A stretch of DNA of 64,000 bases from Litsea cubeba (taxonomy: Eukaryota; Streptophyta; Magnoliopsida; Laurales; Lauraceae): assembly GCA_012931725.1 (NCBI GenBank), contig CM022951.1, positions 5,231,532-5,295,531 on the forward strand, in the 5' to 3' direction. A program made the translations under genes and the position numbers. The notes beneath the pieces are model-generated. The model did not search any database, had not been told where the DNA came from, and was given only the letters and a program-made list of their open reading frames with translations. Below are positions 20,646 through 31,863 of the stretch, in pieces; the first letter of the stretch is position 1, and every line of letters starts with the position of its first letter.

Positions 20646-22318
20646 GCAGCATGGGCCCACCGCCCTGGAATAGACCTCGAGCCAGACTCGGTCTTTTCCT
20701 AAAGCTCCTAGCCTTGGGCTATGGAGAAGGCCTCGAGTTCACACTCGGCCGGGATCGGGCCCACCGCCCTGGAATAGACCTCGAGCCAGACTCGGTCTTT
20801 TCCTAAAGCTCCTAGCCTTGGGCTACGGAGAAGGCCTCGAGTTCACACTCGGCCGGGATCGGGCCCACCGCCCTGGAATAGACCTCGAGCCAGACTCGGT
20901 CTTTTCCTAAAGCTCCTAGCCTTGGGCTATGGAGAAGGCCTCGAGTTCATACTCGGCCGGGATCGGGCCCACCGCCCTGGAATAGACCTCGAGCCAGACT
21001 CGGTCTTTTCCTAAAGCTCCTAGCCCTGGGCTATGGAGAAGGCCTCGAGTTCATACTCGGCCGGGATCGGGCCCACCGCCCTGGAATAGACCTCGAGCCA
21101 GACTCGGTCTTTTCCTAAAGCTCCTAGCCCTGGGCTATGGAGAAGGCCTCGAGTTCATACTCGGCCGGGATCGGGCCCACCGCCCTGGAATAGACCTCGA
21201 GCCAGACTCGGTCTTTTCCTAAAGCTCCTAGCCGTGGGCTATGGAGAAGGCCTCGAGATCACACTCGGCCGGGATTGGGCCCACCGCCCTGGAATAGACC
21301 TCGAGCCAGACTCGGTCTTTTCCTAAAGCTCCTAGCCCTGGGCTATGGAGAAGGCCTCGAGTTCATACTCGGCCGGGATCGGGCCCACCGCCCTGGAATA
21401 GACCTCGAGCCAGACTCGGTCTTTTCCTAAAGCTCCTAGCCCTGGGCTATGGAGAAGGCCTCGAGTTCATACTCGGCCGGGATCGGGCCCACCGCCCTGG
21501 AATAGACCTCGAGCCAGACTCGGTCTTTTCCTAAAGCTCCTAGCCCTGGGCTATGGAGAAGGCCTCGAGTTCACACTCGGCCGGGATCGGGCCCACCGCC
21601 CTGGAATAGACCTCGAGCCAGACTCGGTCTTTTCCTAAAGCTCCTAGCCCTAGGCTATGGAGAAGGCCTCGAGTTCATACTCGGCCGGGATCGGGCCCAC
21701 CGCCCTGGAATAGACCTCGAGCCAGACTCGGTCTTTTCCTAAAGCTCCTAGCCCTGGGCTATGGAGAAGGCCTCGAGTTCACACTCGGCCGGGATCGGGC
21801 CCACCGCCCTGGAATAGACCTCGAGCCAGACTCGGTCTTTTCCTAAAGCTCCTAGCCCTGGGCTATGGAGAAGGCCTCGAGTTCATACTCGGCCGGGATC
21901 GGGCCCACCGCCCTGGAATAGACCTCGAGCCAGACTCGGTCTTTTCCTAAAGCTCCTAGCCCTGGGCTATGGAGAAGGCCTCGAGTTCATACTCGGCCGG
22001 GATCGGGCCCACCGCCCTGGAATAGACCTCGAGCCAGACTCGGTCTTTTCCTAAAGCTCCTAGCCTTGGGCTATGGAGAAGGCCTCGAGTTCACACTCGG
22101 CCGGGATCGGGCCCACCGCCCTGGAATAGACCTCGAGCCAGACTCGGTCTTTTCCTAAAGCTCCTAGCCTTGGGCTATGGAGAAGGCCTCGAGTTCACAC
22201 TCGGCCGGGATCGGGCCCACCGCCCTGGAATAGACCTCGAGCCAGGCTCGGTCTTTTCCTAAAGCTCTTAGCCTTGGGCTACGGAGAGGGCCTCGAGTTC
22301 ACACTCGGCCGGATTCCT
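20646..22318 (+). repeat. 16-copy, 104-bp tandem array
   Basis: GGGCCCACCGCCCTGGAATA recurs at exact 104-bp steps with its CCC at 20656, 20760, 20864 and so on to 22216, giving sixteen copies in register. Copies differ by a few point changes (for example TTGGGCT/CTGGGCT/GTGGGCT and TTCACAC/TTCATAC). The array begins about 80 bp after the pol stop. The unit contains TCGAG and CTCGGCC words like those of the LTR. It is not a CRISPR array: it has no spacers. Confidence 0.97.
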
Positions 22319-23589
22319 AAAGATCATTGCCGAGCTCACGTTTCCACGGCCGAGACCAGTGGAATGATGACTCCATCTCGGCACAAGGCAGGAAGCCTCG
22401 GCCAAAGCCAGCCATTTTGGCCAAGAGCAGCTTTCCAGAGGGAGAGGGTTGCGCCCGCACTCAAAATCCCAGAACAGTGCAAAGAAAGAGAAAAAGAATT
22501 TAGACACTGGACACTGTTCGGGTAAACATAGAATTCCTCCTTTTTATTCATTGTGAACTGCTTTATTACAAGAACTACAGAACAGAAAGGAAAATACAGA
22601 AAGGAGGATTGCAGTCCTCTGAAAACAGAAAATGAAGTAGAACATATTAAAGTCACTGGGAGTCTCTGGATCGAAGACGCCGAAGACGCCGGATCGTCGC
22701 TTGGAGACTGAGCGATGCATAATTTCACAGAGCTCTATAATACACTTTGGCTGGTCAGACCAAAGCGATCACAGAGCCCTCCAGTTCAGAGGCCCTGAAC
22801 CCCGCAGAGCTCTGCAACACCCTCCGCGGGCAGTGGGACCGGCCAAGCTTGGAGAAATCCCCGGAGCAGCAGGGCCTCCATCCCGCCTTCCGTACGACTG
22901 GCGCACAGGGTCGTGTCGGACGAGAATGCGCCGCCGTCCCCCTACAACGCATCCTCATTCTGTCTGGCCAGGGACGGATGGCCGTGGACCCGCGTTCAGA
23001 GAGCGCGTGGCCCACGGGGAGTTCCTTCAGAGAGCGCGCAGACCATGATCGCCTTCCCCCCTCGGGGATGGCCGTCCAACGGCGCAGGGTTCCCCCCGGA
23101 TCATGTAAATTCGGACATCTCCCGGACATGGTTCCTACAGCTAAGTTCTTTTCTTCTCCCATGGCGAGCTAGCCACCCCTATTTATAGGTAGGAGAAGGA
23201 CCCGATCTCCGAAAAGAAGTTATGAGGGCGAAGTCTCCCATGCGTTACTGGGGATGCACGGCTGTTGACCATCGATCCCTATGGCGCCACGTGGAGACAC
23301 CCGTCCGATTCCCTCGTCAGCTGCGCCACCTTGTTTATTGCTACTTATGGTCTCCAGAATACAGAAAATCAGCACTGACAGTTTGACTCTTTCTACCTCA
23401 AGGGCCACGCCACACAGTAAAGGCATTCAATATCATTCATTTCACATTGCACATTCAGAAACGAAAGAGAGACAAATGCAAAGAGAAAATGCACAAGTAA
23501 GGAAGCTTGATTTTCATTGATTGCAAAAAATGTTTACAAGGCCGAGACACAAAAGGACTACAGACAAGAAGACGAGAGGAGTCCGGCCA
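22319..23589 (-). other. Non-coding antisense region with promoter- and poly(A)-like signals
   Basis: Read on the minus strand it holds a good TATA box (CCTATAAATAGGGG, 23175-23188) and about 610 bp downstream AATAAA words near 22545-22575. An open frame follows the TATA box (22755-23162), but it has no recognisable domain and its codon use looks random. The stretch also holds the likely 3' untranslated part of the antisense gene. It resembles a short transcription unit or an LTR fragment, but neither is proven. Confidence 0.4.
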
Positions 23590-26111
23590 CTATGGTTTCG
23601 GCGACTCCACTAGGTCGATCACCACATCTGATGGACCAGTAGACTCGGCCGAAATCATGACTCCGCTTGGAGCATCGCTGGCAGGAGGGGTTTCAACCGG
23701 TACCTCGGCCGAACCAGGAGCAGAAGAGGTCTCACCCTGAGGTGCGACCAGAGCCTCGCTGACGACTGGGGCATCGCTCAAGACCGGGGCAGCTGGAACA
23801 TCTTCCGGAGCAGAAGCGACTACAGGAGCTTCGACCGGGGCACTACCAGTGGCAGGTGCGGAGCTCGGCTCGGGATCCAGGTCCGAATACTTTGGCAGGT
23901 CCTGATAGACAGGATGGTCTTCAGGGACCCCCGCACGTCTCAGTGCGGCCAAGCACCCTTCCTCGAACAAGATCGCGGTGATCTCCTCCACCTGCTTCTC
24001 GTACAGCTCAGTGGCTCGATCTACCCCATCTTGGAAGGCGGACTGGGCCTCGGCCTGAAGAGAGGCCTTTTCCTTCATCAACTTCTCCCGCTCAGCACGA
24101 CCAGCCAGGACCTCCCCTCGCAGCCTCGTCCCCTCAGCAGCAGATTCGGCCTTCAATCTGGCCAGCTCAGACTCCAGTTCGGCGGTCTTCTTGTTCTTCA
24201 TCCAAAGCTCGCCTTTCATATGGTTGGCCCTGGACGAAAGTTCGGCGTTCTCGGTCAGAACCGATGCCAATCGAGCGGACTCTCCAGCACTGGTCACCTT
24301 GAGTTCCTCCATTTCCTTCCGCTGCTCGTCCAGCTCTTTCTTCAGCTTCTCCCGCTCGGACTCCAGGCGGGTCATTCTTGCAGCGTTCCTATCCCTCCTT
24401 CCCACCACAGTTAGGAGCCTCTGCACGTTCTGCGAATGGAAACAGATAGTCAGATTCGACCAAGATACTTGAAGAATGAAGAAAAACGTTGCAGACACTT
24501 ACCCGAAGATTATCCTGGATCGCCGAGACCATCAGGCCCTCATCCTCGAACTTATCGTGCGTCTCCATGTCTCTTGGCAAAGCACAGGCCTTGGCGAGAG
24601 CCCCAATCACCTCGGTGTTTCCCAGCAATCAGTCTTCGACGTTCAGGGGTTTGCCGGTAGAGGTTTCCATTTTCGGCTTCCACGGTGCTGGGGCAGTACG
24701 GGGCCCGGAGGCCGATCCGGACCCTTGCCCCGCCGAGATGAGAGGCTCACGCGCTGGACCAACAACCGACTTGTCGACCGGCGCACTCTTTTCGGCCGGC
24801 GCACTCTTTTCGGCCGGCGCACTCTTCTCCTTCGGTGCGCTCTTCTCGCCTCCCTTCTCGGCTGGAGCTCTGGCCCCAGGGGCTCGTTCAGGAGTTTTGC
24901 CCTTCGACTGCAGATCAGCCTTCGAGCTCTTCTCCCCCGCCTTGGACTTCTTCCTGGGCGGGGACCCCTCATTCGAGCGCTCCGGCGAGCGTCGCCGAGT
25001 TCCACCGCTCGGAGCAGGAACATGAGCAGAGAGAGGACCAGCGCCCGCCAGACCCAAGGCAGCACGAGTACCGGCAGGCGATGGGGCCCCCGAGGACGAC
25101 GACCTCTGCCTAAACTTGGCAGCCAGATCCTTGACAGCGAGCTCCCTCGAGCTTCCCTCCATGTCCTCTCGGTCAGAGAGGTAAGCTTCCACTATCTGCG
25201 ACAAGTCCGGCAGCTCCGGATCGGAAGTGGACGCCTCGGCACCGGACGCAGTTCGGTCAGCAATGGGATCGGTCAAGGGGATCCCGCTAAACACCGCAAC
25301 TGATACCGTCGGACGGCCAGGGTGTGTCTCGTCCGCCTCAGGTACTCCAATCCTGTGGTAGTGGCCTCGATACCTCGGCGTGTACCCAAGCAGCTTCCAA
25401 GCTGACCGTGTCTCGTGCCCCTTGTACCGTTCGACCTTGTTGATGTCGTCGGTGCTCCTCCTCCAACCTTCGCTAGCAGCTCGGCGTCGCCTAGCACCCG
25501 CCTCTGCTCGACAGGCAAAAAAGAGTATTAGCTCGGCATCAGTAAGAGAAACAAAACAGTAAGGGAGAAAAGCAGCGATGATTACTTGGGACTTCCCCAG
25601 GGCGACGTGGGACCGACAGCCTCCTGTCTTCACCTGGGCCGAACTCCCAGTCCCCCGAGACACAGAAGAAATCCTCCTCAGCGTTCTTACTTGAATCCTC
25701 CAAGGCTAGGACGAAGCCCCTTCGCTGCGGCTTCACTCGGAGATAGTATCTTCCCTCCCCAGCCTTGCAGATATCATAAGTGTCCTCGATGTCGTGAGGG
25801 CCTAGGTTGGTCCCCAAGATCTCGTTCAGCTTCGCTGTACCCATGATGACCTTGTAGCCATTGGGCATCAGCTGGCCCGGGGCGAGGGACCAGAGGCTAA
25901 GGCAAGCCCTAAGCAAGGGGTGCAGTGGAAACCTGACCCCACCCTCGATCACAGAGATCAGAGGGAACGGCATCCAGCCGCCGTAGCAGCGATACAGGGC
26001 AGCGTCGGCAAGGTCTGCCGGTCTTAGGAGGACCCCCTCCGGAATTTTGAAGGCAGCCCTAAACTCGGCTAAGCCCTCATCGGAATCTACCCTGAATCTA
26101 GGGGTGCCCAT
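23590..26111 (-). pseudogene. Antisense three-exon gene inside the Gypsy element, one stop
   Basis: Exons read 26111-25586, 25503-24503 and 24429-23590, with GT-AG introns of 82 and 73 bp and matching phases, giving 788 codons from ATG to stop. The N-terminal exon (FRAAFKIPEGV, RFPLHPLLRACLSLWSLAP) looks like the 'putative gypsy-type transposon' family (Pfam Transposase_28, from memory). The middle is a Ser/Lys/Ala-rich linker with four KSAP-type repeats. The third exon is a long coiled coil (about residues 530-650) with an acidic Ala/Pro/Val-rich tail. A TGA at 24629-24631 interrupts exon 2; a Trp codon is likely there by context. Genes antisense to pol are reported in Tat elements; their job is unknown. 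Confidence 0.75.
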
Positions 26112-26617
26112 GACTAGAAGGGGCGACGACGAAGGAAAACCCTAGAGACCAAAAAAAAACCCCAAGAAGAACCAGACAGAAGGGCAGAGCGACTTACAGG
26201 GACAGGCAGATCGAAAGCAGATCCGGACGCGTCCTACGGTCGTCTTCCTCGAGCAGATCTCCGGCACCAGAGCAGGAATCGAAAGTAAAAGCAGAGGCGA
26301 AGGCGAAAGGAGTCAGAAGCAAGAAAAGAAAGGGGACGACCCTATTTGTAGAAGGGGGAACCCTCATTTGGGAACCGCCTCCGAATTCGAAGAGGCACTT
26401 CGAAGCCTGTGCCCGTCAATCAATGAGACAACTCAATCGGCGCAGAAGCTACGCGTGTAGCCGTCAGCTCTGTCCCCAAGGCGAACAGGGTAGGGCATTT
26501 ATTGCTTTAAAGAGTTGAAGCGACACCAGTAATGATCACAGTATCCCCAGACGGATTCTTCTAGCTTTCAACCCCTAAAGGCTAGCACACTTCCGAGGTC
26601 AAAAGCTAGGGGGCAAT
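26112..26617 (-). promoter_or_regulatory. Upstream region of antisense gene; Gypsy polypurine tract
   Basis: On the minus strand a TATA-like CTACAAATAGGG lies near 26340-26351, about 230 bp before the antisense ATG. At the other end the plus-strand polypurine tract AAAAGCTAGGGGGC (26601-26614) precedes the 3' LTR. No coding. Confidence 0.5.
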
Positions 26618-27554
26618 TGTATGGGGAGATTTCCAGAACCACAGGATTAAGTTAATCGCAGCCATCAGATGAGGTCAGGCATTCTCACGTGCCATCCTCG
26701 TGCCATCCACGTGGCACCAAGCTCACCCCGGTTACCAGGACAGGAGGTCCGGCCGAAATCAGGCAGCTCCGGGCCCTTAGCGCCGAACTGGCTCGGGCGT
26801 CATCTTGGCAAGGAGCTCCACCTCGGCTAAGACACCCCGGGTACCATCTCGGCAGAAAGCTCCACCTCGGCTGAAGAAGCCGGGACAGAAGCCGAACCAA
26901 GAGAGCATTCACAGGCGCCCCTCGTCCCCCACGTCGTCAGGCACGTGGAGGGACAGGGGGCACGAGCTAGTGGGACAGACGCGACATCCAGCCGCCCACA
27001 ATCTTCGCCAGATCCCTGACAGAACAGCATCCAGCGGCTGAGGCCACATCAGGGCAGGGCCCGAGGGCAGATCCGCTGGTACCCCTACCGCCAAAGGCGC
27101 CCAACAGGATCTGGCCCAACAAGATGTGCATTAAATGCGATGTGGGCTGACCCGATGGGCATTTAATGCATAGTGGGCTGAGTTGGACCACAATTAATGC
27201 AGTGTGGGCTGATTGTGACTTCCCAGTCAAATCATGGGACCCACACCACAATATCTTCCAAAGATACGATCCAAACTCTATAAATAGAGGCTCAACCCAC
27301 CATCTAAGGTACGCCATTTTTCATACACAGAGCCGCTACTCTGTCTCTCTTCTCCCTCTCCTTCCACTGTTCCAGTTCTCACACTGACTTTGGCATCGGA
27401 GAGCCTTGCGCCGCCCAGGCCAAGGTCCTCTGACCGTGTGTTCTTCCCTTTCAGGCTTTCGGACGGCATCCAGTCACACCCAGTCACCATCGTCTTCTCG
27501 GATAAGTCCTGTAAGGCACCCTCTTATTGTGGGTCATTATTTTCTGCACCTACA
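26618..27554 (+). mobile_element. Gypsy 3' LTR
   Basis: Runs from TGTATGGGGAG to CTGCACCTACA and is followed by the target copy TTTTC. TATA box 27279-27286. Only three substitutions and one deleted C separate it from the 5' LTR. Confidence 0.95.
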
Positions 27555-27825
27555 TTTTCTTTTCTTTCCGGCGAAAGAGATGAGAAGCACGTGCATGTTG
27601 TCTTCTTCTTCTCATCAGGACGCGTACCAAAAGGAGTGCAACACCACCTCGCTTCAGTGTAGGTTGGGTCAATGAGGACCCAACCCGACCATATCAAGAT
27701 CAAGATCCTTATGAGCAGATCTACGCAGTTGCAGTAAAAGGAAGACGATTCAGTGGTTCAGAAAAAAGAGAGATTTTTCTAGTTTAACGGTCATTGATAT
27801 CTGAACCTCTTTTTTCAAGTCCGTA

Positions 27826-28256
27826 AGTATGTCTTTCAAATTAGCGTTGCATAATCTTACTAAAGCTGATAATTTTAACGGCAAGAATTTAGCCATATGG
27901 AAGCATCAGATGGACGCGTTGCTGCACTTTGACGGTTAACATATGTGATTGAATTCGATCCGATCTTCAAATCCGTCGATGATGCCCCTAAGAAAGATCA
28001 TGATGTGTATGAACAATAAGTATTTGATAACAAATCAGCAAAGCATCTTCTTGTCGGATTCATATCCAGCAATTTGGTAAAGCAGTTTGTGGCTTTGAGC
28101 ACTTTAACACTGCTAAAGAAATCTATGACTGTGGTATGAACAAATATGATGAAACCTCTAAATCTCACTTGATTGAGGTATTCAGCGCATATCTTAATTA
28201 TAAGATACCAGAGGAATCATCTATAAGGGATCATATTGATAAAATGACGATCTAAT
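27826..28256 (+). pseudogene. Degraded Copia gag of the old element
   Basis: Starts around ATGTCTTTCAAATTAGCG and, across several frameshifts and stops, reads LTKADNFNGKNLAIWKHQMD, then segments such as SAKHLLVGFISSNLV and KYDETSKSHLIEVF, a UBN2-type Copia gag. Together with the primer-like site at 5780 and the flanking repeats it shows that the Gypsy element landed in the leader of an older Copia element. After the gag fragment the internal part is lost. Stretch 27560-27825 before it is leader with no gene seen. Confidence 0.65.
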
Positions 28257-28404
28257 ATAATAACCTAGCAGTCTTAAAAAAAAAAAATTTATCAAGGTTT
28301 TAAATCAAATAATTGATGATGAATCTTTCACCTTTGCATGAAAAAGTGTCTCAAACCTTATTAGCGTCCAAAAAGTGTAATCCTCAGTCAAAGGGAATAA
28401 GATG

Positions 28405-28645
28405 GATGACATAAAGAAAGACTTTTTTTCTTTTAAAGTCAAGGCGTGTGGGGTCCTGAGGGGCCATCACGCCAGATTCTTTTACTAGATGGAAAGAACT
28501 GACAAGTATCCTATGCATGCTCCTGCTCTTAGTCTTGCCGTGTGGGGACGTGTGATGTAAGCCATTGAAAGGGTGATCCATTTGATAGTCATGTCGGTCT
28601 TTGTCTCTTTGCTCGAATGGCCGACAAGATGAAGTGGGAAAGGAA
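28405..28645 (+). mobile_element. Old Copia 3' LTR remnant
   Basis: Direct-repeat partner of 5560-5779, with shared blocks such as GATTCTTTTACTAGATGGAA and TTTGATAGTCATGTCGGT. It has a local insertion (GTGTGGGGTCCTGAGGGGCC) absent from the other copy. Divergence and indels show considerable age. Confidence 0.5.
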
Positions 28646-29454
28646 AAATCGAAATCCCCGCCGTTGACTGATCCTAGCCATTGATGCTGCCCGGGCAGAA
28701 ATCCCGGGACGTGTAGTACGGCTGAGTGGGTAATGGCCTCCAAGGACTATGGAGCATGCAACAGACAAAATCGAGAAAATCAAAGGTCGAAAGTGTTGGG
28801 GAATGGGGACAAACAGCTGTAAAAAAAGGAAGATGGAGAGGAGAGCAGGAAAGTACTTAAAAAAAAAATACTTTAATTTCACTGCTGATAGGATGTCAAA
28901 TGGGACAGGCTGGATCAGGTCAACGGGATAGCCCACCAGGCATGATCCATTGTCATGGGACATGCTAGGCCGAGGGCACCACACGCTATGGGACAACCTA
29001 TCCATAACGGTCGGCTCGCTTGGCCCGCTCAACCCTAATTTCATATAAATTGTCCATTTTACCTCCCCCAATAATTATAAAACAGTCATATAAGTGATAT
29101 TTGTGTTATTTTGAATTTTTCAAAGTCGATAAATAATTTAACCATCTCATTCTCATTTCTCATCAAATTATACAATTCTACCACTCTCTATATACTCTCT
29201 GGCTCTCTCAAAGCATTCAACTCTTTCACTTTCTCTAAGAAGTTTTTGGAGGGCCAAAGATTAAGTCATTAAGAGACAAGATTAAAGGGGCCTTAAAAAT
29301 TTGGAGGTATTTATATCATTTACATTTGATATACCATATTTATAAGTTTATAATATATTATATTAATTCTCATTTTCTCCCCTTTCTTATATTAATTATC
29401 ACAAAAAGAAGGCTATTGCTATTATTATTTTTAATTTTCATTTTTGGAAATATG
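28646..29454. other. Intergenic, no gene recognised
   Basis: Holds a GC-richer stretch near 28880-29040 and then AT-rich DNA. I see no conserved protein segment or element with clear ends. Confidence 0.5.
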
Positions 29455-29775
29455 ACTAGACGATCTTCTAGAAGAGTTCACACATAATCTTCTCTTGTTA
29501 ATTTAGGGGGATAAGATGATTTTATTGAATTAAAAGATGAAGTAGGTGATTTGCCACCTCCCTCCACTAGTAGTTCCCATAGAGCAGCATCTACGAGAAA
29601 TAGAACTTCAATAATTTGGGATATATATAATATGTTTGAATTTGTTGAAGAATGAAAGAATGTACAAAAGGCAAAATGCAAATTCTGTGGTAATAATTAT
29701 AGTACCGAATCAAAAGCAGGTACCCTTCAACCACAATTTCACTGTATTTCAAAAAATACAGCTAAAAGAATAGGC
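29455..29775 (+). pseudogene. hAT transposase BED zinc-finger fragment
   Basis: Short reading frames with stops (for example TGA after FEFVEE) contain IIWDIYNMFEFVEE and KAKCKFCGNNYST followed by QPQFHCISKNT. This is the C-x2-C...H-x-C pattern of the BED finger at the N-terminus of hAT transposases. The rest of the transposase is absent, and no terminal repeats or duplications were found. The finger would bind transposon ends; this copy is dead. Confidence 0.55.
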
Positions 29776-29929
29776 CATCATCATATTTATCACATCTAAA
29801 ACATGTTATTTTTCTCATTTCTTCTTTCAATTAAACCTTTTAGACATTAATCAATCTGATCACGAAAACAACTTTTGTTTGGAATAGAAATTTCCTAACT
29901 GATTGAACAAGATTAGGCAGTGATAAGAC

Positions 29930-31480
29930 ACAGAATTCTACTAGTCCCACCCTCAAATGAGGCCAAAATCTTGCACAAGGCCAAGATTCAATCCCCATAG
30001 TTGGGCCACTTCATCATGTTATGATCAGCTGCAATTTTGCTTTATGGTGTTGAATCACATTTTCTTCCCCCCTTTTTCACGTGATCATGCCAAAACGAGG
30101 CTAAATCTGATTAGATCAGAATCAAATGAGGCCTCATACATACCTAGAAGAGCGCTTTCTTATCAAAAATCCAAATAGCTCAAAATGAATATAAATGCAC
30201 TCAGAGATGACTGAGAATCAATAGTAGATTGATTATGTGTAAAACATGCAATTTTAATTTCTTTGTTCTTCGATCTTGTATGTTTTTAAGGATAATTTAA
30301 AGGCGATAGGTCATCCCATTTGCATCCAATGCTAATAAGAAAGAAAATCTTGGCTGGGTGTGTTTCCAATTTAATCTCCCGGCCATTGGGCCAACTCAGA
30401 AAAAAAAATTTCTTTAAAATAGTATTGACCTCCTATTCTTTTGCATCAGATTACATAGGAGTTGAATGCATAGAAATTTACAGTCAAATGAGCTCCGTCC
30501 AAAGCTTATTAAAAAGTTGAGGTGTAATTATAAATGATATCAGGTGAAGGATATAAAGTAGCAATGCAGATGTGCCTTGACTTTCTTCGGATTTAAATTA
30601 CTAAGGTGATAGTTGTGTGCTCCTTTCCATCTTCTCTTGGTTCTATTGCCATTGAAGGGGTCATTTCTTAATATTCACCTTTGGTTCTTCAATTTATAAA
30701 TTTATCTGCTAACTAACTTTATAAATTCCCTATGTATTCTAAGCAAACAATTAGGCCCTAAGCCCTACAGTCCATGAAGCTCAAATGAATTAATTACAAT
30801 ATACAGGTCATCCACATTAGGTCTAATCTATCCACCAATCACACCATATGATGTATTCGATCAATAAATTCCAATAACCGTTTGTCATTTATCATTTACA
30901 CTATAAAAATGGGATTTACATATGTAAAATTTGCTATGTGAAGTTTCTACATGTAAAATTCACAGTCAAATCATACATATGTAAGATTTACATGTGAAAC
31001 ACATTACCGTTTCTTTGGAGCACCATTTAGATGAGTAATTGTTGAAAAGATAGGATTACATATCAAAATCTTTAATTATCTCAACAACCTGCAAATATCT
31101 AAGATATGAAACTAAACGGTTTTGAGGTATAATGGATCATTCTAGAATTTGAATGGTTCAATTTAAATCTGGAGCCCACAAAAGTTCCAAAAAAATAAGA
31201 TTCGAAGGTTTTTGCAATTGCGATCCGTCAGATAGTCACCTGTACAGCACTCTTCTTGCTATAGAGGCTTCTAACACTTCCACACCTTTTTTATGTGCAT
31301 AAATTTTCATATACAAAATGTCTCATTTACACACCATTTCCATACCTTATTACGTATGCGATAGATAAATGGGGGAAAAAAAATGTGACCATGCGTAATC
31401 TAAGGCATGTGCATCACTTACAGGGGTCCGGATTAGATGAACGAGTAGATCCGGACTCCATTTACAGATGTAAATGGGTG
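29930..31480 (+). repeat. Composite repeat module, left copy
   Basis: Three blocks in order: 29930-30170 (SINE-like, with B-box-like AGATTCAATCCCC), 30545-30850, and 30870-31480 (rich in TTTACATATGTAAAATT-type words). Each block has a reverse-complement partner in 39050-42150, in mirrored order. No open frame of substance. Stretches between blocks hold nothing recognised. Confidence 0.65.
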
Positions 31481-31863
31481 CAAACAAATGAACCGTTAAT
31501 TTATACTTGTTCAAAAGTATAACTTGAGAAACGTTTCGTGTATCCTGATATATTTCCTAATAGTCCATCAGTGTCCATTTCTTAAAGAAAATAAAAAAGA
31601 AAAAAAAAATGAAAAGGAAACAAACCAAAAAATTCTGTAACCACATCCATCTCTTCACCATCAAGTGTTTGAAGAGCAAATCAACCTCATACAGCAGCAT
31701 TCCACAGATAAGCATTTTACCATAACATTTTAAGATTTGGCTGCAAGCACCAAACAATATATTCACATACCCAGAATTCCCTTACAAATCATTCCTATTA
31801 TAAGAAGCCATTAACTTATAAAAGATTACTAGATGAAAGGGTACCACGTAAATGAGTTTCAGA
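31481..31863. other. Gap between repeat module and oxidoreductase gene
   Basis: AT-rich; includes the probable 3' untranslated region of the minus-strand quinone oxidoreductase gene. Nothing else recognised. Confidence 0.4.

Larger units (their letters stand above)
6005..27554 (+). mobile_element. Full-length Tat-type Gypsy retrotransposon
   Basis: LTRs of 938 and 937 bp, target duplication TTTTC (6000-6004 and 27555-27559), primer-binding site after the 5' LTR and the polypurine-like AAAAGCTAGGGGGC before the 3' LTR. Order: gag, protease, reverse transcriptase, RNase H, a second RNase H domain, integrase, a tandem repeat array, then a gene on the opposite strand. The extra RNase H after the normal one and the antisense gene between pol and the 3' LTR are known traits of the Tat lineage (Retand and Ogre relatives). 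The LTRs differ at three substitutions and one single-base indel, so insertion is recent. A Copia element interrupts gag. Confidence 0.95.

Noticed and set aside
20646..22318. CRISPR-like array
   Set aside because: Units abut without variable spacers and lie in a plant retrotransposon; it is a minisatellite.
22755..23162. 135-codon minus-strand frame after a TATA box
   Set aside because: No domain, overlapping plus-strand frames are as long, composition is GC-driven. Kept only as a possible transcript.
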